DNA of 64,000 nucleotides from Procambarus clarkii (Eukaryota; Arthropoda; Malacostraca; Decapoda; Cambaridae), in NCBI RefSeq assembly GCF_040958095.1, contig NC_091156.1:17348628-17412627 (forward strand), read 5' to 3'. Each line of letters starts with the position of its first letter. Position 1 is the stretch's first letter. Position numbers and translations under genes: made by a program. The notes beneath the pieces were generated by a model. It saw nothing but the letters and a program-made list of their open reading frames with translations. It had not been told where the DNA came from and searched no databases. Positions 42,656 to 55,100 of the stretch are shown in pieces.

Positions 42656-43388
42656 GACATGGAAGGACTCCACACTCATTGTGCTTCTTACAGCAAATAT
42701 TGGTAGGTTATCCTATTATCACATTTTTTTAGTATATATATATATACATACAGAGATAATATTAATAAAACCATTAAAATCGTGTAGTATACTCTATGTA
42801 TTAAAATATATTACTTTGAAAACTGTATCAGTCACTAAATAAAAAAATTGGGCTACTCTTATTACAAATGCACTGCTTTTAGACTGTCAGCTCGCTACTT
42901 TCAGCAATTCTGATCTGGTAACCCTGCAACCTGCCACTGTCTGTGAACAAACACACTGTAATGTTCTTTCTACAGTGTGGCTTCAATACAGAAATTTAAA
43001 CTCCTGACTTTTTGTTCTCAGTTATTGCTAGTCTAATAAAGATATTCTCTATCAGCCTCATTATATCCTTATATAAACTTATATAGATATAATGTATTTT
43101 GTCTTTTCTCCAGTCTTTCAAGATTACAATTTTCAATGTTTTTAGTCTTCATAATTCATATTTCTTATCCCTGGTCATATATGAGCAAAATATTTACATA
43201 ATACTGCATCATCTACATATGAATTCATATAATAAAAGTTAGCAACTTCTGGATAGCATCTAAACACATGACTGAAGGAAGAGAAGTGATATACTGGTTA
43301 TACTATATTGTCTCACTGGTATACCACTCTTGGGGTTCAAAAACCCATTTAAGCAGGCGATGAGTCACAATAACGTGGCTAAAGTAAG
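42656..43388. other. A/T-rich intergenic sequence
   Basis: Lies between the two host genes. Short TATATA runs at 42733-42750; otherwise no feature I can support. Confidence 0.5.
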
Positions 43389-43549
43389 TTGACCAGACCA
43401 CACACTAGAAGGTGAAGGGACGACGACGTTTCGGTCCGTCCTGGACCATTCTCAAGTTGATTGTGAGAATGTCACAATCGACTTGAGAATGGTCCAGGAC
43501 GGACCAAAACGTCGTCGTCCCTTTACCTTCTAGTGTGTGGTCTGGTCAA
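43389..43549. repeat. 161-bp foldback (head-to-head repeat)
   Basis: The left arm TTGACCAGACCACACACTAG..GGGACGACGACGTTTCGGTC..CAAGTTGATTGTGA is mirrored on the right with about three mismatches in 76-78 bases and a loop of only a few bases. It is two copies of the 6529 element in opposite orientation. GTCACAATAACGTGGCTAAAG continues on the left side only. Confidence 0.9.
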
Positions 43550-43559
43550 CCCATTTAAG

Positions 43560-44331
43560 CTTATTGAACCACCCTTCACCGTGAGTGAGGCTATCCGCGA
43601 GGTTACCTAGCTAGGTTTCCTTGAGGTTCTAGGTTCTGGCCAGACTAAAATTTGCTTAACTTGACTAAGTGACACACTTACCATCACTGCACCATGTTGA
43701 TGATAAGCCAATATTTAAAAAATATTAAAAGACAGAGTGCCATAGATTAACAATAAACAAAACTTGGTGTAGAAAATTAATTATTTCCTTACAAAAAGAG
43801 GTAGATGGTTGGCTTAAACTCTTTCTGAAAGACTCATTCTCTAACAGACTATCTCACTCAATAACACTCAATGGATTTTCTTTGTAACAAAATCTTTCAT
43901 AAAATGGCCAAAATAAATTATGACCACTGAAAATTATCATAATAAAATAATTTATAATAAGCTTTAAAAGATAGGGTCCAGAATTTGTAAAATACAATGT
44001 TATAAATAAGAGATACTGTATTTGATAATAGAGTGTTCACAAAGTAAAGATATAAGGATTTTGAAAACCAAAGTGGACTTTCAACTTTTCAAATTTGTTT
44101 TCATTTTAAATGCCATACAGTACCAACTTGCATGAATTTATACATTTTTCTATGTAATTTAAATCTAAATTACAATATATAATATTTAAGTCAATTATTT
44201 CACTGAAATAATCCAAAGTGCCAGTTCATTTCATATAAGGTATGTTAAACTTTTCATTTAAATTTTTTGTAGATAATTCACGTTTTTCTGTTAATAAACT
44301 TGTAGCATGGTCAAAATATATTTGATTTGAA
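43560..44331. other. A/T-rich intergenic sequence downstream of intersectin-like gene
   Basis: A short TTACCTAGCTAGGTTTCCTTGAGG motif at 43600. Otherwise A/T-rich without repeats or frames. Confidence 0.5.
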
Positions 44332-44506
<175 letters not shown>

Positions 44507-44631
44507 ATTAGCACAAAAGTAATGCTATGCAATGTATATGTCATTAATAACATAAAACTGTACCTTAAAATATGAAAACATATAACAGATAAATTACCGG
44601 TAATTTCTTTACTTGGTGGAATCAAAATTTC

Positions 44632-44637
44632 TTTATT
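44632..44637 (-). terminator. Polyadenylation signal AATAAA of intersectin-like gene
   Basis: AATAAA on the minus strand about 110 bases beyond the TAG stop at 44747. It is the nearest canonical hexamer; the cleavage site cannot be read. Confidence 0.5.
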
Positions 44638-44746
44638 TACCTCTTAAATAAACTATCATGACAAAGAAAACCAGTACTGTTGCCTGCTATAACTTGAATT
44701 ATGCTTAGTAGAAAACAGGAGGTTTATATGTACAAGATTATTACTA

Positions 44747-44904
44747 CTAAGAACGATCAAAAAGTTGAAGTGAGATTTTTAAGATGACCTCCCCAGACTT
44801 GACTTCCTGAAGTTTGAGTTTGTAAAGTTGCGGTTGTGCTCCCGGCTCACTCTTAGATTCTTCATGAACCTGGTGGATTTTGATCTCTGTTCGCCCAAGA
44901 AATT
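44747..44904 (-). CDS. ITSN-like: Intersectin-like terminal exon (C2 end and stop)
   Basis: The acceptor is ACATTTTCAG; 158 bases entered in phase 1 and ended by TAG. It encodes FLGRTEIKIHQVHEESKSEP..LYKLKLQEVKSGEVILKISL..QLFDRS. The final beta strand and the LQLFD end are characteristic of intersectin C2. Confidence 0.88.
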
Positions 44905-47900
44905 CTGAAAATGTTCACGTCTATATTAATATGCAATGCAAAAATACTTCTTTCATCTACAATTATCAATGATATTATAATTTATGTAGTATATGGTTGA
45001 TCTTTGTACAGTAAATTCCCAGTTCATTAATATAATTAAGGCAAGGCAAATTAATATATATACTGATTTGCCTTGCTGATAATGATGTAAAACATGAAAT
45101 ATTTAACTTAGCTGCCAGGATTTGTATTCTCTAATTATTAATCTTCTTGGGTTACGAAGGGTCACTTTCTTAACTACAGATAAACTCTATGAATGCCAAT
45201 AACCAATCTATCTCAGTAACATACAGGCATTGATACCATTTTCACCAGTTATATTCATTTGCCCGTCATATTCAGGCTATAGTTTCCCCAAGTCATTTAT
45301 TCAGAATTGATGAATAAGCCCCATTGGTTGGCTGCCCCTTCTTTGGCCAAACTGATGCTGTAGGTTAATAGTTCCTGGGTGGCCACCTAGAGGCATGTGT
45401 GAAGTAGAATTGTTTACAATTGCTCTGATGAGACTAGAATAAACTAGAGAATACTATATTAAAATCAGAAAACCAATTGGAACAATGAGGTGACTCGAAC
45501 CAGCATTCAAGGAACTCCCAGCTGCACACCCTACCCTTGAACCATGACTTATGTAAGTTATACAACCTGGTATTTCACTGAATTCACAAGTCTAGAGGCT
45601 TATGCTGAAACCAGTCCAAGTTTTCCTGGCTGGCAGGCAAATGGGCGAGCAAGCACGTGAGCTGAATGGATGGACTGTCAGCTGGTGGGGTAGGTGGGTG
45701 ACCGGAGTGGGCTGAGCAGGGCGGGTGTTAATCCTTGCTGGCAGTTTACTTGTCAGTGGGGAAGGAATGTAGCACAAAAATCAGTGGCCTTTTCTTCTTT
45801 ATTATCACAAAATTAAAGTACTGTATATGTATGGGGCAATGTAACTAGCTATCGTGAGTGTGTGAGGGTGAAGGCTCAGGCTGACCTGATCTTGGTCTAG
45901 GGTCCTGAGTACTCCTCAGACAAGTATATAGAGTGCCTTGTTCTAAAGACTGCCGACTCGATGCAACTAGGCATACCAAGGTGCCCAACATGGGTGAATA
46001 TTGCAGTGAACGGGTGGGTAAACAGGCAGGCAGGGTAGACGGGCTAGGTGCCTGGCATGCAGATGAGCTGGGTGGATAGGTTGCTGGATGATGGGCAAGC
46101 AGGCAGGGTGGATGTAAGGGTTGGTGTAATTACCTAAGCGTAGTTAGAGGATGAGAGATACGTTTGTGGTGTCCCGTCTTCCCAGTACTCTTTGTCATAT
46201 ACAGTAATGCTTTGAAACTACAGCACTGACGGTTTTGGCCTCCACTACCTTGTAACTTAACTTGTTCCAACTATCTACCACTCTGTTTGAAAAAGTGAAT
46301 TTTCTTATATTTCTTTGGCAGCTTTGTTTAGTTAGTTTAAATTTATGACCTCTTGTTCTTGATGTTCCAGGTTTCAGAAATTCTACCTTATCAATTTTCT
46401 CGATTCCCGTTACTATTTTGTACGCAGTGCTTATATGGCTTCTAGTTTTGGCATATTTAATGCCTCAAACCTCTCCTCATAGCTCTTGTCTTTCAGTTCC
46501 CGGAGCCATTTAGTTTATGTCTTTGCACCTTTTCCAGGTGCAAAGACACCTTTGCACCTTTTGTTGATGTGCTTCTTAAGATATGGGCACCATACAACTG
46601 CTGAATATTCCAGCTTTGGTCTAACAAAGGTCAGGAACAATTTCTTTATTATTTCACCGTCCATGTATGGTATTTAAAAGCATATACTGTACTGCCCCAA
46701 AAACCTGAAGAGGAAGTCGGTGACTCAACAACCGATGTAAAGACACCGGGAAGAGAACCCAGTGGTCACGAAATAGGCGAAAGGGGCTACCTCAAAGATA
46801 CCAAAACAGCCTCCAAAGTCAAACCTTGCCCAGCGGGTAAACCAGCATGGCAAAGTCTAGGCTCCCGCACAACTGTTTGAGCAACCGCTGAGCAACCTGA
46901 GTCCCCCCTAAAAGAGCTGAAGGCAAGACTGCAACCGGACCAATGCCGCAGAAGGGAGAGAGACGGAATCAATCTGCAAATCCAGCACAAGGCCCAGCCA
47001 AGTTTGAATCTGAGAAGGAACTAACTGGGACTTTCACCAATTTACCAGGAACCCAAACCCAAACTGGGAAAGAACCAAATCCCTGGTGAGCAGACAGGCG
47101 GACCGGCTGGGAGCCCACAAAGCTAATCATCAAGGTAGGCTAGAACCCAAACACCTAAAAGAAGCAGATAGGCCACCACAACCTGGGTAAGGCATGTGAA
47201 AGCACGAGGTGCCAGATTCAAACTGAAAGGAAGGCAATGAAAGCGGTAACCCTGATGCCTCACCACAAAACCGAGCCAGTCCCTGAGTCCAGGGACACCA
47301 TCCAAGCAAGACCCCTCTGGGAAGGCCCCCCCATGAGCTCCCTGGAGAACCAACAAGTCCGAAATAAGATGTCAACTAAACAAAGCTGCCTGCAGATACT
47401 GTACAACCACAGACTCTGCAAACAGCAATGGAAAAAAGGGCAAAGGCAACCTAAGAGCCACGGGCCCAAGCAGATTCCAAAAAAAGAAGCAAGCACTGCC
47501 TGCCAACATGCGAGATGGAAAGCAAAAAACAGCGAAACCGCATTCCTTGTGATCGGCAGCTTCAACAATGCCGACGATGCAAGCACCACCGAGGGCAACG
47601 CACCAGACCCAGAGACAATCCCAAGCGCCTCCACGTCCTCCTCAAGCCAATCCACTGACAGCTCGAGCAGGTAAAAGAAACACGAGGTCTAAGCCAACAG
47701 GTTACGTGCGAGCAAGTTCTCCGTGACTAATGCAGCCGAAAGGGAAGGAACCTGCACATGAAGCTGCACCACACCAACATCCCACGGAAGGGCAGGGGTG
47801 AACAACCACGCATTGAGATGCTCAAAATTGCCCCCCCCCCCCCCCAGGGAAGCCTGCAACACCATATGAGCTTACCGTCACTCAAACATGCGGGACCGAC

Positions 47901-50900
47901 AGAACGCATACCAAGCTTCCAACGAGAAGAGAGGGCTGTCTGCCAACCAGGAAGACTCCGGAACCTCATAATGAACCCAGTAAAGACACAATGATCCATA
48001 CACATAAGAATTTGAATCCATTTTGATGGCGTAATCCGGGTCGCACAGGAAGTAAGTCACATATGGCCTCCTGCACCACATGGGGCGGTATATGGGAGGC
48101 AGAAAATTTCCGGAAAGACAGAACTGACGAACCCATGGGATCACGGAACCAAACCCGGGGAGGGCTAGAGACCAAATACAATTCGTACTAGGAGGGAGAA
48201 TAAGAAAACCCCACTCCTTGTAACACCAAGCCCTACTCCGAGGGTACATAAACCCAAGCAGGGTCTAACAAGGTCCAAGGCTCCCCAAATCAATCCCTCC
48301 CCCGCCCTGGGAACCTCACCCTGAGGACCCTGGGCCGAGCCATCCTCCAAACCCTCCGCCTCTAAAGAAAAGGCAGGAGCCTCCGAAAAAGCAGGAATGA
48401 AGGGGGGCCTACTGGTCAGACCCAGGAGCTTCGGCTAGAGGACCAGGCTCGAATGCCTCCTTCTCCACTCCAAAAGGGGACTCCCCTGAAACTGACCGAG
48501 TCTCAACACCAACTAATCCTTGCTCCGACTCCGAAAACCTGAGATGCTTCGGGGCCAGAAGAAAGGGGAAAGGACCAGGATGCACAACAAAAGGGGAAGG
48601 ACAAGGGGGGTGCGGACAGAACCAAAGCCGAGGCGACTAACACCCCCAAGTCCAGGTCCCTATAGCCAAAGTGGGGCAGTCTCGGGGCATCGGGGGAAGT
48701 AACCAACCTCTCATGTTGCAGCAACCAGAACCTAGCCTGCAACACTAAAGCTGCCTGCACCCGCATAAGATCACCAGTAGATTGGGTGAATTGGAGTATG
48801 TACAAGCAACAAAACTCACACGACTCCGGGTCAAAAATGTCACCGACCCTACAGGCAGCATGACGGAGGCACAACCCGTGATTGTCACCCTGAGACAAGG
48901 GAACAGAGCAACTTTCCGACGTGCACGAAGCGAGAGGTGACACAGGGGGTTGCATCCATTAGATCACAGATTTCCCGTGGGGTTTCCCAGGGCCCTTAGT
49001 CGTGGTATTCTGCTAAGGGAAGCCCAGGCAGGGTACTGCTAGCCGGCACCCAAAATTACCAAGAAAACTACTAAAGTTGAACCCCTGGGATGTGTACACT
49101 CACAGAGGCCTAGAGGAGAACCACCAAGTAAAAGTAGGGTATGACCAACCAAGTGGCAGATCCCCCCACCAGGTAGCTAAACAAAAAGAAAAAGAAAAAC
49201 CCCGCAAGAGGACAACATACCCAGGCGGAACAGAGTCGGCTGCTATGTGAGGTGATAGCTAGCAGCACAGTACCCTGTGCTCCTACAAGTAACGAAAACT
49301 ACCCCTACCCAGAATCAAACAGGGAAACACAGAAACCCCAGCTGACTCCAAAGGTGGTCAATTACCGAGCAGCAAAAGACGCAGCAGAGGTAGATCCCAA
49401 GGCGACTTGTGGAAGGTGGCCTTAAGCCCTAAGGGCAGAACTTATAGGGCACCTAGGGAAGGAAACCCTAGGTATGCAGCCCAAGTACTGAAGAAATTAC
49501 TCCTGGTTCCCACACCGAATGTAGAGACAACACCACACCACAAGGCACAGAACTAGAACAATTTTCTGGAGCCAGAGGCACATGACATTGCCAGTGTCAC
49601 ATCAGCCAAAAACTGAAGAGTGGGTAGGTGGCATGAAGGTTTGGGGCTCCTCCTTCCCCTTCCTAGGGAGGGGGGGTGTTGTTGCACAGACAGCGGCACA
49701 GCAACATGGTGACGTCATGCTAGTTTAATTGTTTTCATTTGGGGAATTCTGTCCACTCGTTTGGCTCTTTTTAGTAATGTTTTCACCAGAATAGAGGTTT
49801 ATTTTGGGGCACTTACCTTTCTGGGTGCTTGACTCAGTCGATGGGAGACATAGAATTCTTCCAACCACATGGGGGTTTCTATAGACCACTGCTTCTCGTG
49901 CCTCTCTGAGGGGGCCAGGTTCTGGCTCGTGGTCCCCAGTAGGCCTAGAACTCCATGCACATTGACTGATGCCAGAAATCTAATATATCCGTATCAGCCT
50001 GGACAATTCCGGGAAGCCGACGGGACTTCCCTCCAGAAAACAACCTTCAGCATCACATAAGGTGAGACAGGTGCTTGGAAGACACGTTCCATGGTACCCC
50101 CCAAGCCCAAAAGGGTTTTCCATGGCCTGTAGAGTATGTTAGCTCTACGGGAAGCCCCAGGCACTGGGGGTAACTAAGTCGGTAAGCCCTGTCTTTTGCA
50201 GACAAACTGACAATCAGAAGTTGCCGTGAAACCTTGGGGCAACAAAGGACTCCCAACACAACCTAGGCAGGCGTAATCGGAATCTAGGAAGACCTCCTCC
50301 GCCAAAAGTAAGTGAATATGCTAAAACAAAACAAAACAAAACAAAACAAAAGCCCCTAAAGCAACACACAAACAAACTGGCCGCCACAGAGAATTGTCAG
50401 CCGCCACATGTATGCAAGCTGCACTGGCCGCAGTGTGCCCCACACAGCAAAACCTTCTCCCTACCTGGGTCAAGACGGAAAGCCTAACACCCCCAGCGTA
50501 CCCCAAGGATGAGAACAATGCGAAGCAACGAAGCCCTAAAATAGGAGTGAAACTCAAATGTTCCAGGGAAGATAACCCTAGAACGCAAGGAAAGTACTTA
50601 TCAGGCACCTAGGGAAGGTAGCCCTAGGCACATGTATCCCTGCGTACCAGAAAGTAACAATGCGGAACAACAACCCCCTTTTGGTATACACCTGGCCACC
50701 ACCACACAAAGCCATAAACACAAAAGCCAATCAATAAAGCGAGGCCAGAGGAGACTTGTTGACACCAGGCACATCAGTCAACGAACTGGGATGGTGGGCT
50801 GCTGGCTCGCCTGAATAAGATTCCCCTCCCCCCCTTCCAAGGAAGGGCGGGACACAAACGAACGTGATGATTTGTTTCTCTGTTTTTTGCGGGAGGTCTT

Positions 50901-51869
50901 TGGCTCTGTTTGGACGTAGGTTGAAATTTTTACCAGTTGGAGTTTTGTACTGTTTCGCCTACCTTTCTGGTGGTATTCCCGGTCAATGGCAGACATGACA
51001 ATCTCTAAATGTAGAGTGCTCATATGGCCATTGCTCCCTCTACCACTCTGAGTGGACCAAGATCTGACTATGGACTCTGGTAGGCACACAGAACTCCAGG
51101 GACTGATGACACCAAACTAATATGGCACATGTCAGTTTGGATTGCTTCAGGGAACCGATGGGGCTCCAACAGAAAATAATAATAAATCAAAAGCTCACCC
51201 AATTAATCAGTATCAAAAGAAAACTTGGTGATATTACCCATCGAGATGCAGGTTTAAAGAAAGTGGTCAAATAAATGATACAAGCATTGTAAATCTGATG
51301 TTGAGCCAACCCTGCACTCAACAGGGAAATGCAGGAAACTGGATGGATTAGCTCTGGGGTTAAAACACAGTACTATTTTTTTTTCTTTGCTGAAGGAACT
51401 AAATTAAATTAATAACTGTACTTTTCTCTATAACTATAATAACTTTACCAGATTAAAAAGAGAAACTAAGCAATTCCTAATTACTGTTGTGTAACCAATT
51501 TCACTCACATTTTCTCATACTACATGTCAACCTGTGTTTTGCTGCTTTTGTGATTAAATACTATGTCTGAACTGTTAGTCGCTACAATTTCTATAATTAA
51601 GTAGTCTGCCTTTCATCATTATATATCACTAATTAATTGTAACTCATTTGATAAATTCCTTTAACAATTCAAATATGTTCAAATATGCATACTTCTTGTT
51701 CAATATTAAATGCTACCCATTTAAACTTTTAATTAAATAACCTACTAATACTAAGTTATGCCCAAAATGCTCTCTGTATTAGTGGCTTTATGTAAATTAC
51801 AGTACCATGTGGCTCTATGAATACTTCACCGTTTCATATTTTAAATATACAGTACAGTACTTTATATAA

Positions 51870-51914
<45 letters not shown>

Positions 51915-52100
51915 TGAATAATTCCACAAGGGCTTTGATGAGTGCTTCCAGACGTGCCTTAGTCAACTGTACCAGGACATGGACTAGTTGACTAAGGTGC
52001 GTCTGGGAACACTCAGTGCACAGGTTCGAACCCTCATCCACAAATCCAACCCTTGTGGATTTGTTCATTTGATATATCACATAATTGTGATTTGTGTGTA

Positions 52101-52139
<39 letters not shown>

Positions 52140-55100
52140 AATAACTAGGCAAGGATTTTTATATTTGTAAGACGGCTTCATTTCTAGCAATTTTGATCTA
52201 CAATGTGTGATATAGCATAAAAAGAAAAAACTGAAAATAAATGAGCAAGAGAACATACCATTAGGCTTGAAATAACCCTTCTCATACACTGTAATGCAGA
52301 GAACATCCTCAGACAATGACTTAACAAGGAACTGCATGGTAGAATCCCATTTTGGATGAGGAGATACTGCTATGCTTGTGCGGTGAGCTTGTGAGCCTAA
52401 GCTTACTTCACAAAATGACTGCAGAGTTCCTGAAAACATGGGGGAAGACTGTAAATCTGAAATACAGTACTTTATATGACTGAAAAAAATATCAAACTTA
52501 CACAGCACAAATATACTGTATACAGAATATTAGCAATTATTTTATTTAGAACCTTAAAGTTTGCAGATAACCTGCATTATAATTCTAATTTGATGAAGTG
52601 AGAGGTACAGATGGTCTGGGAAATTAGTGATGTAATTTAACATAGAAAAGTAAGAGCAGATATTAGACTTAGTTAGCACTTTGAGCTGCCCAGCATGCGC
52701 GTCCCAGCCCTCCGCAAGGTGGGCCTGGCGTTTCCTGTGAGCACACACCCACGCTAAAATGAGTATACCCTTTTCTTCAGTGTTCTCATGTCAATTTTCA
52801 TGTTACATAGTTCAATTTGGTATCAAATTGTTCGCAATAGAATTCACCAAAAAGATATATGCATATAACATCAAAAAGCCCGGTGTACCACCCACAGCTA
52901 ACCCGAAAATCGCCCGAGCGTTACTCACAAGCGCCCAACCACACTAAAATGTGTATACTCTTTTTAGTTTTCTCATGTCAATTTTTGTCTTACATTGTTC
53001 ATTTTGGTATCAAATTGTTCACAATAAAATCCTCTAAAGGGATATATGCATATTAGGTAAAACAAGTAGGAGTGCAACCACAGCAAATAAGAAAATCGGC
53101 CAAGAGTTACCCGTGAGAAAGCACCCATCCACACACTCGCAACACCCACACTCAAATGTGTGTGTACTCTTTTTCACTTTGATCACCTCAATTTTCATGT
53201 TATGTCATTCATTTTGGTACCAAATTGTTCGCAATAGAATGCATTTTTCTTACCTTGTATGGTCTGTTTTGTTACGCCTACCTTTCTGAGTGCCTATCTT
53301 GAGGTTATCTTAAGATGATTTCGGGGCTTAGCATCCCCGCGGCCCAGTCCTCGACTAGGCCTCCTTTTAGTTACATACTCCCAGGAAGTAGCCCGTAGTA
53401 GCTGTAACTCCCAGGTATCTATTTACTTCTAGGTAACAGGAGCATCAGGGTGAAAGAAATACTGCCCATTTGTTTCCGCCTCCACTGGGGATCGAACCCA
53501 GAACCTCAGGACTACGAATCCGAAGCACTGTCCTCTCAGCTGTCAGGCCCCCCTAACCCTGGTCAATGGCAAATAAGGTAAACCACCAACCACAGGGGGA
53601 ATTTTCCAGGACCATTGCTCCCTGCACCTCTCTGAGGGGGGGGAGGGGGGCAGGTTCTGGCTCATAGTCCCCGGTAGGCAGAATTCCACTGACTAAAGCC
53701 CTGGTCTAATATATTGCATATTAGCCCGATAGCTCCAGGGAGCTGTAGGGGCTTCCCCACAGGAAGGCTAGAAACAGAACCTTAAATAATAAACTAAAAA
53801 GGGAGGGGGGGGGGAATGAAGAGAGGACATCATTTCCTTACTCTGTTCATCTGTGTGCATCTAATAGTAATTAGGGTAGCAAGCCATTCCTGATCCATCT
53901 CACACCAAGCACAGCTCTGTTTTCACCTTGCATCTTGTCTAACTAAACTTGTTGGTCTACCCAGATCATTCAAGACTTGCTACAGATAACCAGATTTGTT
54001 ACCCCCAGACCACAGTAAGAAGCAGAAGTGTGAAGTCAGACTCAATTCCTAAAGGTGCCCTAACATTTCCACATTACAACCACTGGACGGGTAATAGCTA
54101 GCAATTCCAGTGAACTACTATTGCACACGAACTGGGCCAAGCCTTATTCTGTAATTAGCTAAGTGTAGTTACAGGATAAGAGCTATGCTCGTGATGTCCT
54201 GTCTTCCCAGCACTGTCATATAACGCTTTGAAATTACTGATGGTTTTGGCCTCCACCCCCTTCTCACCTAACATGTTCCAACCGTCTACCACTGTTTACA
54301 AAAGTGAATTTTCTTATATTGTCCGGCAGCTTTGTTTCGTTAGTTTAAATCTATGACCTCTTGTTCTTGAAGTTCCAGGTCTCAGGAATTCTTCCCTATC
54401 AATTTTATAGATTCCTGTTACTATTTTGTACGTAGTGATCATATCGCCTCTTTTTCTTCTATCTTCTAGTTTTTGCCTATCTAACCTCTGCTTGTAGCTC
54501 TTGTCCTTCAGTTCTGGGAGCCACTTAGTGGCATGTCTTTGCACCTTTTCCAGGTTGTTGATGTACTTCTTAAGATATGGGCACCATACAACTGCTACAT
54601 ATTCCAGCTTTGGTCTAACAAAAGTCGTGAACAGTTTCTTTAGTGTTTCTCCATCCATGTATTTAAAAGCAATTCTGAAGTTAGAAAGTGTAGCACAGGC
54701 TCCTTGCACAATGTTCTTAATGTGGTCCTCAGGTGACAGTTTTCTATTTAGAACCATCCCTAGATCCCTTTCATTGTCAGAATTTTTTAAAGATTTCTCA
54801 CATAATTTATAGGTTGTGTGGGGTCTATGTTCTCCAATTCCACATTCCATAACATGGCATTTATTCACATTAAATTCCATTTGTCAAGTGTCGCTCCATA
54901 TACTTATTTTATCCAGGTCTTCTTGAAGGGCATGACAATCATCTAGGTTTCTTACCTTCCCTATTATCTTAGTATCATCAGCAAACATGTTCATGTAATT
55001 CTGTATTTCATCTGGTAGATCGTTTATGTAGACAATGAACATTACCGGTGCAAGAACTGAACCTTGTGGTACTCCACTTGTGACATTCCTCATAAATTGC

